Assembly (NCBI GenBank): GCA_029260195.1 | Contig: JAJDDS010000681.1 | Span: 1 to 5,582, forward strand | Reading direction: 5' to 3' | From: Phycisphaerae bacterium | GTDB taxonomy: Bacteria > Planctomycetota > Phycisphaerae > UBA1845 | Length of the DNA: 5,582 nucleotides | In this document: positions 1 through 5,582 of the stretch, piece after piece | Numbering within the stretch: position 1 is the stretch's first letter | How the letters are laid out: the number at the start of each line of letters is the position of its first letter | Made by a program: the position numbers and the translations under genes | The notes under the pieces: model-generated | Seen by the model: only the letters and a program-made list of their open reading frames with translations | Told to the model about the DNA's origin: nothing | Databases searched by the model: none

Positions 1-7
1 GCCGCCA

Positions 8-29
8 TGCGCGCTTTGGCAAGCGCGCA
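8..29. other. Perfect 9-bp inverted repeat (hairpin) at left edge
   Basis: TGCGCGCTT at 8-16 is the exact reverse complement of AAGCGCGCA at 21-29, separated by the 4-base loop TGGC. The stem is strong and mostly G/C. Neither side has a T-run, so it is not a canonical intrinsic terminator. It could be a terminator-like or processing hairpin at the end of a gene lying left of the window, or a chance structure inside one. What is seen is the palindrome; any role is inference. Confidence 0.5.
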
Positions 30-155
30 ATTCGCCGAAGTCGATACACTGTTTCGCGTTTGCGATGTCCCGATCCCTGGTGGGTACGGTGACGCTGACC
101 GCTGGTATCGTCTGCATACGTCATATCTGATCTTCCCCGGCTGTGATTCACGGCA

Positions 156-215
156 GCCGGTTTACCTTGAAAACCGGCCGGTTACCTCGCTCCTAACCCG
201 CCGTTTCTGCCGGTT
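156..215. repeat. GCCGGTT repeat cluster with hairpin and palindrome upstream of sigma gene
   Basis: GCCGGTT occurs in the same orientation at 156-162, 177-183 and 209-215, and inverted (AACCGGC) at 172-178. The first and inverted copies make an 8-bp perfect stem (GCCGGTTT 156-163, AAACCGGC 171-178) with a 7-base loop. The inverted and second copies overlap as the 12-bp perfect palindrome AACCGGCCGGTT (172-183). Direct-copy spacings are 21 and 32 bases, near two and three helical turns. The cluster lies about 150-210 bases before the sigma-factor start, so it could be an operator or a transcript hairpin. No T-run follows the hairpin, and the regulatory role is not proven. Confidence 0.4.
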
Positions 216-316
216 GAGGCCCGTTTGGCTCGTCCTACGTCAAAATCAACGATTTCCCAAGCCACCCTGTCGTGCTGTATCATGAGGCGGCGTTCCGGTG
301 CAAGAGTTACGCGGGC

Positions 317-341
317 GGCGAGCGACTGGTCTAGGCTCGCC
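317..341 (+). promoter_or_regulatory. Possible 5' leader hairpin before the sigma-factor ribosome binding site
   Basis: GGCGAGC (317-323) pairs perfectly with GCTCGCC (335-341) across an 11-base loop. The structure ends 8 bases before the likely Shine-Dalgarno element at 350-355, so in a transcript it would sit directly beside the ribosome-landing region. It may affect translation or be incidental; only the inverted repeat itself is observed. Confidence 0.3.
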
Positions 342-349
342 ATGATGAA

Positions 350-355
350 GTGAGG
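350..355 (+). promoter_or_regulatory. Ribosome binding site for the sigma-factor gene
   Basis: GTGAGG lies 11 bases before the GTG at 367 and is the only purine-rich Shine-Dalgarno-like element nearby. It supports the GTG start, because an in-frame TGA at 346-348 excludes any start further upstream and no ATG lies between that stop and the first conserved helix of the protein. Confidence 0.5.
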
Positions 356-366
356 CTGTTGTCGCC

Positions 367-987
367 GTGGGTCTCGAAGAGAGTGAAACGGATGGCGGTC
401 TTTTGGCAGGTGCGAAGGCTGGCGACAAAGCCGCTCTAGGCCGGCTCTTAAAGATGCACGGCCCGCAGGTTCGCGCCACGCTGGACATCAACTCGAAGTG
501 GCAATCCGTCCTCGAAGCCGACGACGTGATGCAAGTCACGTACCTTGAAGCATTTGAGGGTATCAAGTTGTTCGACGGCGGGCCGGCAGCGTTCGAGGGA
601 TGGCTTCGGCGGATCGCGCAGAACAACTTGCGTGACGCCATCGAGTTCCTTGAACGCGAGAAGCGTCCCCAGCCGCAGTTGCGCGTCGGGCCGCATGCGG
701 GCGATGATAGTATTGTTTGGCTGTACGAGTTTCTCACCGCGTCCGGCACAACTCCGACCGGAAAAGTCTCACGCGACGATTGCCGGGCCATTTTGGAGGC
801 CGAAATCGATTTGCTTCCAGAGGACTACGCCCGTGTGCTACGAGCGGTGTATTTTGACGGCAAGGCTGTCGGCGAGGTTGCTGAGAGCATGGAGCGTACC
901 AAGGGCGCCGTTCACCTGCTCCGGATTCGCGCCGAAGAACGGCTACGCCGGCGGCTTGGGTCGGGCTCGCAGTTTCTCAGCCGTTGA
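367..987 (+). CDS. ECF-type RNA polymerase sigma factor (sigma-70 family)
   Basis: A 206-residue ECF sigma factor, which would direct RNA polymerase to a specific promoter set. Region sigma2 spans about residues 14-98 (LLAGAKAGDKAALGRLL, then EADDVMQVTYLEAF at 50-63 and FEGWLRRIAQNNLRDAI at 76-92). Region sigma4 spans about 148-198 (LLPEDYARVLRAVYFDGKA, then a helix-turn-helix ending in IRAEERLRRRLG). The Ser/Thr-containing linker TASGTTPTGKVS (124-135) resembles that of ECF sigma factors common in planctomycetes. No anti-sigma or sensory extension is fused. GTG is taken as the start because an in-frame stop lies at 346-348 and no other start codon precedes sigma2. The kinase gene follows after 50 bases, which suggests co-transcription and control by phosphorylation (inference). 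The family assignment is strong; the exact ECF group is uncertain. Confidence 0.93.
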   Translation: MGLEESETDGGLLAGAKAGDKAALGRLLKMHGPQVRATLDINSKWQSVLEADDVMQVTYLEAFEGIKLFDGGPAAFEGWLRRIAQNNLRDAIEFLEREKRPQPQLRVGPHAGDDSIVWLYEFLTASGTTPTGKVSRDDCRAILEAEIDLLPEDYARVLRAVYFDGKAVGEVAESMERTKGAVHLLRIRAEERLRRRLGSGSQFLSR

Positions 988-1024
988 CCGAAACTCTTCG
1001 AGTCTAACGCCGCCTGAATTACGT

Positions 1025-1028
1025 GGAG
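1025..1028 (+). promoter_or_regulatory. Ribosome binding site deciding the kinase start
   Basis: GGAG lies 9 bases upstream of ATG 1038. The alternative in-frame GTG at 1023 overlaps this element and has no Shine-Dalgarno sequence of its own at suitable spacing, so ATG 1038 is the better start. Confidence 0.6.
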
Positions 1029-1037
1029 TGTTTGACG

Positions 1038-3734
1038 ATGAGCGATCCCCCTTCATCCGAAGACCATAGGCGCGCGGACGCAGACAGCGCATTGGTCGAG
1101 GCCGTTCAGCGACAAGTCGTGGAAGCAGATAGGCGTGCTTCGCCGCCAATGGAGCGCATCGGGCGCTACCAAATCCTCGAGGTGCTTGGCCGGGGAGGCA
1201 TGGGAACCGTGTATCGGGCAAGCCAGGACAAACCGACCCGCGAGGTGGCGCTGAAAGTCACTAGGCTGGAGAAGACCTCACCGTCCATGCTTCGGCGCTT
1301 CGAACACGAAATACAAGTCCTCGGTCGGTTGCAGCACCCGGGTATCGCCCGCATCTACGAAGCGGATCTGGCCGACACTGGGGATGGTCAACAGCCGTTC
1401 TTCGCCATGGAGCTGATTCACGGCGAATCGATCACCCACTACGCCGACGCGCACAAGCTCGACATACGACAGCGCCTGGAACTGCTCGCCCGGATCTGCG
1501 ACGCCGTTCAGCACGCCCACCAGAACGGCGTGATTCATCGGGACCTCAAACCTAGCAACATCCTGGTGGACCGTTCCGGTCAGCCGAAGATCCTCGATTT
1601 TGGCGTGGCCCGAGCGACTGATGCAGACGTTCAGGCAACCACACAGCGGACCGACATGGGCCAACTACTTGGCACGATTCCCTACATGAGTCCGGAGCAG
1701 GTCAAAGGTGACCCTGAACATCTGGATACGCGTTTAGACGTCTATGCCCTGGGCGTGTTGGGCTACAGGCTCCTGACCGGGCGACTGCCGTACGCCGTCG
1801 AGCACAAGACGATTCCCGAGGCGGCTCGAATCATCACCGACGAGGATCCCACTCCGTTGGGCTCGGTCGACAAGGTTCTGCGCGGTGACGTCGAGACAAT
1901 CATCGCCAAGGCGTTAGAGAAGGACAAGGAGCGGAGGTACCAGTCGGCGGGTGATCTAGCCAGCGACATAAGAAGGTGCCTCGCCGATCAACCCATTGAC
2001 GCGCGACCACCCAGCGCCGTTTATCAACTCCGCAAATTCACGAAACGAAACAAGGCGCTCGTCGGTGGGATCTTGGCGGTGTTTGTCACGCTGGTAATCG
2101 CCGTCATCGTCGTGAGTGAGGTGGCCATAGACGCTTCCAACCAGCGAACCGCTGCGTTGCAAGCCCAGGCCATTGCCGAATCGGCGCGAGAGGCATCAGA
2201 GCAGGACGCTCGGCAAAAGGCGGCTGCGATTGAGTTTCTCCTGTCTTCCATATCCGCCGCTTCACCCAAGACTGCCCAGAGGCCAGATATGACGGTTCGA
2301 GAAATGCTGCAGAGTGCCGCCCAAAAAGTTGAGTCGGCGTTCAAGGGCGACCCATCACTTGAAGCCTCGTCACGTGATGCGATTGGCCGAGCCTATCTTG
2401 AGATCGGTGACTACGAAGCCGCTGAACTTCAACTTGCACTCGCGCTCGACTTGAATCGGGAGAATCTTGGAGAGCGACATGAGTCAACGGCTACGAGCTT
2501 TAACAACCTCGGCAGCCTTTATTTCGCTTCTGCGGATTATGTAAAGGCAAGAGTGCTTTTCGAAAAGGCGTTGGCGATTCGAGAAGGAATCCACGAGGGC
2601 GACAACGCAGACGTCACCGAGAGCTTGCACAATCTTGGCGAGGTCTTTGTGTCTACAGCCGACTACGAGCAGGCCGAGCGATACTGCCTGGCCGCGCTGG
2701 AAATGCGACGGCGGCTCTTCGGTGAAGAGAACGAAGAGGTTGCCGAGAGCCTCACGAGCCTCGGTACCCTCCGGTACTACCAGAAGCGGTATGGCGAGGC
2801 TGCCGAACAATTTCGAGCGGCGAGGCGCATGTCTATCCAAAACCTTGGCGACGCTCACCCTCAAACTTTGACGACGACGAACAATCTGGCGATTACGCTT
2901 CAGAAGATGGGTGATTCCGCCGGCGCCGAGAAGCTGTATACGGACAATCTTGAGCGAGCGCGCGAACGCCTCGGTGAGGATCACCCAGAGTTGGCGATGA
3001 GTCTCGATAATCTGGGGCAGTTTTATTACTTCGCAAGGCGTTTCGCTGAAGCCGAGCCGTTGCTACGCGAGGCGCTGCGAATTCGACGTAAGGCACTTCC
3101 TGAGAATCACCCGGATCTCGATACGTCCATCAACAATCTGGCTTTTGTCCTCAAGGAGTTGGGCGAGCTTGGCGAAAGCGAATCGCTGTCCCGCGAGAGC
3201 GTAAAGATCAAGGAAGAAATCCTCGGGCCGGATCACCGCGAGACTCTCAACATCATGAACAACATCGCTTGGCTGCTTGAGGCGCAGGGGGAGCTCGAAG
3301 ACGCCGAAATGATGTATCGCCAGTGCCTGGAACGGCAGCGCGAGGCGCTGGGTACAGATAGATCTGAAACGCTCAAGTCGATGAACTCATTGGCCATGCT
3401 GCGTTACAGAAAAGGTGATTATCAGGGATCCAGAGAACTGTTCGAGGAATATGTCCGACACTCTCGCCGTGTGTGGGGCGACGATCATTATGCGACGCTT
3501 AAGGCGATAGAGAATTTGTCCACGGTGCTGAAGGCACTGGATGAGTATGCCGACGCCGAGCCGCTTCTGATCGAATGCTACCAGCGTCGAAGCGCCACAC
3601 GCGGCCCTGATCACGCAGAAACCGCAAAAGCGCTCAGACTCATGGTTGAGCTTTACGAGGCGTGGGGCAAGCCTGACGACGCCGCAGTATGGCGGTCAAA
3701 GCTCCCACCATCGGCCGTTGCCGATCATGAATAG
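1038..3734 (+). CDS. Transmembrane Ser/Thr protein kinase with TPR-repeat ectodomain
   Basis: An 898-residue Hanks-type (PknB-like) Ser/Thr kinase. The kinase domain (about 43-310) is complete: glycine loop GRGGMGTV 51-58, ATP lysine K73 in VALKV, helix-C glutamate E91, catalytic loop HRDLKPSN 167-174 (D169), DFG 187-189, SPE 218-220 and D234 in DVYALG. It should be active, and the HRD arginine makes it an RD-type kinase. The segment RYQSAGDLASDIRR to RPPSAVYQLRKFTKRNK leads to one membrane helix at about 340-362. The basic flank before it places the kinase in the cytoplasm and the rest outside. An Ala/Gln/Glu-rich, coiled-coil-like linker (about 365-437) precedes ten gapless 42-residue TPRs of kinesin-light-chain type (438-857) and a partial eleventh (858-898). 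There are no PASTA domains. A GTG at 1023 would add five residues, but ATG 1038 has the ribosome binding site. It probably partners the upstream sigma factor; its ligand and substrate are unknown. Confidence 0.96.
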   Translation: MSDPPSSEDHRRADADSALVEAVQRQVVEADRRASPPMERIGRYQILEVLGRGGMGTVYRASQDKPTREVALKVTRLEKTSPSMLRRFEHEIQVLGRLQHPGIARIYEADLADTGDGQQPFFAMELIHGESITHYADAHKLDIRQRLELLARICDAVQHAHQNGVIHRDLKPSNILVDRSGQPKILDFGVARATDADVQATTQRTDMGQLLGTIPYMSPEQVKGDPEHLDTRLDVYALGVLGYRLLTGRLPYAVEHKTIPEAARIITDEDPTPLGSVDKVLRGDVETIIAKALEKDKERRYQSAGDLASDIRRCLADQPIDARPPSAVYQLRKFTKRNKALVGGILAVFVTLVIAVIVVSEVAIDASNQRTAALQAQAIAESAREASEQDARQKAAAIEFLLSSISAASPKTAQRPDMTVREMLQSAAQKVESAFKGDPSLEASSRDAIGRAYLEIGDYEAAELQLALALDLNRENLGERHESTATSFNNLGSLYFASADYVKARVLFEKALAIREGIHEGDNADVTESLHNLGEVFVSTADYEQAERYCLAALEMRRRLFGEENEEVAESLTSLGTLRYYQKRYGEAAEQFRAARRMSIQNLGDAHPQTLTTTNNLAITLQKMGDSAGAEKLYTDNLERARERLGEDHPELAMSLDNLGQFYYFARRFAEAEPLLREALRIRRKALPENHPDLDTSINNLAFVLKELGELGESESLSRESVKIKEEILGPDHRETLNIMNNIAWLLEAQGELEDAEMMYRQCLERQREALGTDRSETLKSMNSLAMLRYRKGDYQGSRELFEEYVRHSRRVWGDDHYATLKAIENLSTVLKALDEYADAEPLLIECYQRRSATRGPDHAETAKALRLMVELYEAWGKPDDAAVWRSKLPPSAVADHE
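2349..3731 (+). repeat. Array of ten 42-residue TPR repeats plus a partial eleventh
   Basis: Within the kinase gene, successive 126-base units begin at 2349, 2475, 2601, 2727, 2853, 2979, 3105, 3231, 3357 and 3483, with a 41-residue terminal unit from 3609. Units align without a single gap. A consensus runs: DHPET at the unit start, then NNLA or NLG at positions 10-13, G/D-Y near 20-22, AE near 25-26, and a closing RR-x-LG. These are features of kinesin-light-chain-type TPRs, which stack into a superhelix that binds peptides or proteins. The units have diverged in DNA, so this is an old protein repeat and not a recent tandem duplication. Confidence 0.9.
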
Positions 3735-3837
3735 GACCGATGGACTTGGACGGCGGCGCAACGGCTGCGAAGGGAATGCGTAAAGGCCTTCACTCGGTGC
3801 CGCCCGATCCTTGCCGGGAATCGCCGCCTACTTGAAC

Positions 3838-3845
3838 GGAGAGGA
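3838..3845 (+). promoter_or_regulatory. Strong Shine-Dalgarno element for the alternative lectin-protein start
   Basis: GGAGAGGA lies 7 bases before ATG 3853, which is in frame with the secreted lectin-like protein. Both match and spacing are good, so initiation at 3853 cannot be dismissed even though ATG 3943 gives the cleaner signal peptide. Confidence 0.45.
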
Positions 3846-3929
3846 CCATCGCATGAGCCCCCGCGGTCCGACCACGATGCGAAGATCGGCATCGTCGAAC
3901 GCCGGCTGGCCCTGGATCTTATGTACTTT

Positions 3930-3934
3930 GGGAG
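3930..3934 (+). promoter_or_regulatory. Ribosome binding site for the preferred lectin-protein start
   Basis: GGGAG lies 8 bases before ATG 3943. Together with the signal peptide that begins at this codon, it supports 3943 as the main start. Confidence 0.5.
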
Positions 3935-3942
3935 CTACGCAC

Positions 3943-5582
3943 ATGCAAGCCTCATCACCCTATCGCCTAAACCTCTACCTGGTGGCGGCGCCACTTTTTA
4001 TGCCTGGAGTACTCGTGGCCCAGACGTGGAATATGACCAACGGGCATTACTACACACTGACAGAACCACAGACATGGACGAGCGCGGAGACGACAGCTAG
4101 TAATCTGGGCGGACACCTGGTGACCATTCGCGACCAATCGGAGAACGATTGGCTGGTTAGCACTTTTGGCGGCTCCGTGACCATGTACATAGGCCTATAT
4201 CAACTTCCCGGAAGCCAGGAGCCTGATGGTGGATGGGTGTGGTCGTCGGGAGAGCCGGTTACGTATGTCAATTGGAGCGCAGGAGAACCGAATGAGTTTT
4301 ACGATGGAGAAGATTACGCGAACATTAACTGGCATTCGCCAGGCGAGTGGAATGACGGAGGGGGAGGCTCGCCCAGGCCCGGAATAGTAGAACTGATTCC
4401 GCCCTTACCGCTCGTAAACGGCGACTTTGAGACCGGCGATCTTCGGGGTTGGAGCGCGAGTTGCGAGAACGGCTGTGTCGTGGATGTCGTGGAGGAAGGT
4501 ACGTGCTTCTCCGCGAACGATACGCGCGGGATTACACTCGGCGATGCCTGTAGCAGGTACGCCGCCAATGTTCGGTCGGGATCACCCGGGCTGCCAAGTC
4601 AAGTGGGAATACTAACTTCCAATCTGTTTACCGCGGGAGACTGCGTTGCATTTCAGGCGCTTTCCGAGAACGATGATCAAGTACCCAATCCTAGCCCGGT
4701 GACCCTTGAAGTGGAGCTGCTCGATCCGTCTGGCACGGCCTTGTCGTCTCAGGTCGTGGAGACGAACGTCGTAACGTTGAGCCTTGGGTGTCCGAGTGAG
4801 CCGCGTAACGCACCGTTCAGCGCGCATGTAATAGATTCCAGTGCATACGTCGGCCAGGCAATTCAGCTGCGATTCCGACAGCACACGAACGTATCTGGTA
4901 AGGGGTTCTTCACTCTAATCGACAACGTCCGAGTCCAAGAGCACTGCACCGAAAGTAGCTCTGCCAATACCATGGTGGACAGAGCGCAGGGGTCGAGCTT
5001 TCCCCCAGCGGGCCTGGACGAGTTTTCGACTGGCGCGGCGTTCAAAGTTGCGATGTTGGACGGGGCGGAAGTTGAGATCACCGGCTTGGTGGATGCTGCG
5101 ACCGTCATCGGCCGCAGCGATCCGTTTCTTCACGGAGACGAGGCGGACCAGGGCTGCGTACCGATCTTCAACGGAGGCGCGGAGCCCTATCCGGACACGG
5201 CGGACTGCGCGCTGGAGCCGTGTGTGATTCCGACGGGCTTCCCGCAGAGCAGCGCCGGAGGACAGGAGATCCACACGGAGATCCTATCACTCGAACTAAC
5301 CGATGGTTTGGGCAGCTTCGTTCGAGCGGGCCAGCCGTTCTTTAACTCGGTGAACACCGTGGGGCGTTCCGACTTGTACCGCGACAGCTTCGGCGAGGTG
5401 CAGGGCCTGAACAACGACTTTCCGGCCGACAGCTTCTTCAACGTATTCGTCGAAGTGGAGGTCGGTCCCCTGAAGTTCTATAACAAGACGCCCATGGTCC
5501 TTCGAGCGACGATCACCGAGTTTCCACCGGACCTGTCGCTGCCGACGTCGGTGTACCTGCACGACCCCAGTTTCCCGCCCAC
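3943..5582 (+). CDS. Secreted C-type lectin domain protein, multi-domain, 3'-truncated by window
   Basis: At least 546 residues with no stop before the right edge. Residues 1-26 form a signal peptide (MQASSPYR n-region, hydrophobic LNLYLVAAPLF to GVLVA, likely cleavage LVA|QTW), so the protein is exported. Residues about 30-150 are a C-type lectin fold: helix-like TWTSAETTASNLGGHLVTI, IGL 83-85, GGWVWSSGEPV, EPN 115-117 and WND 136-138, ending GIVELI. EPN with WND is the calcium-site pair known in mannose-type C-type lectins. The domain has no cysteines, unlike animal examples. Residues 159-331 look like a jelly-roll carbohydrate-binding-type module (opens NGDFETGDLRGW, closes FFTLIDNVRV). 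Residues 332-546 are an unclassified region with GRSD at 390 and 474 and DFPADSFFNVFVEVEV near the edge. In-frame ATG 3853 would add 30 residues. A cell-surface or matrix adhesion role is inferred. Confidence 0.88.
   Translation, partial: MQASSPYRLNLYLVAAPLFMPGVLVAQTWNMTNGHYYTLTEPQTWTSAETTASNLGGHLVTIRDQSENDWLVSTFGGSVTMYIGLYQLPGSQEPDGGWVWSSGEPVTYVNWSAGEPNEFYDGEDYANINWHSPGEWNDGGGGSPRPGIVELIPPLPLVNGDFETGDLRGWSASCENGCVVDVVEEGTCFSANDTRGITLGDACSRYAANVRSGSPGLPSQVGILTSNLFTAGDCVAFQALSENDDQVPNPSPVTLEVELLDPSGTALSSQVVETNVVTLSLGCPSEPRNAPFSAHVIDSSAYVGQAIQLRFRQHTNVSGKGFFTLIDNVRVQEHCTESSSANTMVDRAQGSSFPPAGLDEFSTGAAFKVAMLDGAEVEITGLVDAATVIGRSDPFLHGDEADQGCVPIFNGGAEPYPDTADCALEPCVIPTGFPQSSAGGQEIHTEILSLELTDGLGSFVRAGQPFFNSVNTVGRSDLYRDSFGEVQGLNNDFPADSFFNVFVEVEVGPLKFYNKTPMVLRATITEFPPDLSLPTSVYLHDPSFPP

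Larger units (their letters stand above)
1..366. other. Gene-poor leader region before the sigma factor
   Basis: No gene can be supported here. The reading frame open from the left edge to a TGA at 283-285 gives a product rich in Trp, Cys and Arg, with no recognisable domain. It could in principle be the tail of a gene lying left of the window, but the composition looks non-coding. The region holds three hairpins or palindromes (8-29, 156-183, 317-341). No clear sigma-70 promoter stands out: the best -35-like hexamer, TTGAAA at 168-173, has only a poor -10 partner (TCCTAA, 191-196, 17-base spacer). A promoter for the sigma-kinase unit is expected here but I cannot place it. Confidence 0.5.
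3735..3942. other. Gap between the kinase and lectin-protein genes
   Basis: No gene is supported here, apart from a possible 30-codon N-terminal extension of the next gene from ATG 3853. I see no hairpin followed by a T-run, so read-through from the kinase gene is possible. GGCGGCG (3752-3758) is complementary to CGCCGCC (3822-3828), which could close a large leader fold, but 63 bases separate the arms and a functional structure is speculative. A 31-codon ORF at 3740-3835 lacks a properly spaced ribosome binding site. Confidence 0.5.

Noticed and set aside
168..196. Sigma-70-type promoter (TTGAAA, 17-base spacer, TCCTAA)
   Set aside because: The -10 hexamer matches the consensus poorly, and the -35 falls inside the repeat cluster, so the match is likely incidental.
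7..285. 92-codon + strand open frame at the left edge
   Set aside because: The product has no recognisable domain, is rich in Trp, Cys and Arg, crosses the palindrome cluster, and has no visible ribosome binding site. It could be the tail of an upstream gene, but nothing supports that.
342..353. Mini-ORF ATG ATG AAG TGA before the sigma gene
   Set aside because: Three codons with no dedicated ribosome binding site; it could be an upstream mini-ORF but is easily chance.
246..791. 181-codon minus-strand open frame
   Set aside because: It lies antisense to the sigma factor, which has clear sigma2 and sigma4 motifs. The product is low-complexity in Ser, Arg and Pro, as expected of a shadow frame.
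2484..2984. 166-codon minus-strand open frame inside the TPR region
   Set aside because: It is the complement of the regular TPR array; the repeat register explains the + strand fully.
3752..3828. Terminator between the kinase and lectin-protein genes
   Set aside because: The complementary arms GGCGGCG and CGCCGCC are 63 bases apart and no T-run follows, so this does not fit an intrinsic terminator.
3740..3835. 31-codon ORF just after the kinase stop
   Set aside because: The only Shine-Dalgarno-like bases (AGGA, 3733-3736) are just 3 bases from the ATG, and the product has no recognisable feature.
4915..5274. Minus-strand open frames across the lectin protein's C-terminal region (119 codons and overlapping ones)
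   Set aside because: The + frame is open from 3784 to the edge and continues the signal peptide, lectin and jelly-roll modules, so these are shadows.

Overview
The window most likely comes from a member of the Planctomycetota. The evidence is family-level only: an extracytoplasmic-function (ECF) sigma factor sits directly upstream of a transmembrane Ser/Thr kinase whose extracytoplasmic part is a long array of kinesin-light-chain-type TPRs, and a modular C-type-lectin surface protein follows. I could not run a homology search, so the phylum is inferred. All supported genes are on the + strand; I see no convincing minus-strand gene, tRNA, rRNA, CRISPR array or mobile element.

Layout. Positions 1-366 hold no gene I can support. 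This stretch carries a 9-bp hairpin at the left edge (8-29), a cluster of GCCGGTT-related repeats forming a hairpin and a 12-bp palindrome (156-215), and a third hairpin (317-341) just before the first gene. Positions 367-987 encode a 206-residue ECF-type sigma factor starting at GTG. After 50 bases comes an 898-residue receptor-like Ser/Thr kinase (best start ATG 1038, stop at 3734). It has a complete kinase domain, one membrane segment, a coiled-coil-like linker, then ten gapless 42-residue TPRs plus a partial eleventh. After a gap with no obvious terminator, a secreted protein begins (best start ATG 3943; an in-frame ATG at 3853 also has a strong ribosome binding site). It runs off the right edge with at least 546 residues: signal peptide, C-type lectin domain with an intact calcium/sugar motif pair, a jelly-roll-like module opening with an NGDFETGD motif, and a Cys-containing C-terminal region of unknown fold.

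How they may work together. The sigma factor and kinase very probably form one transcription unit and a signalling pair: the TPR array would sense or bind something outside the cytoplasmic membrane, and the cytoplasmic kinase would act on the sigma factor or on other targets. The lectin-like protein may belong to the same unit or may only be a neighbour; its link to the pathway is inference from position and orientation.
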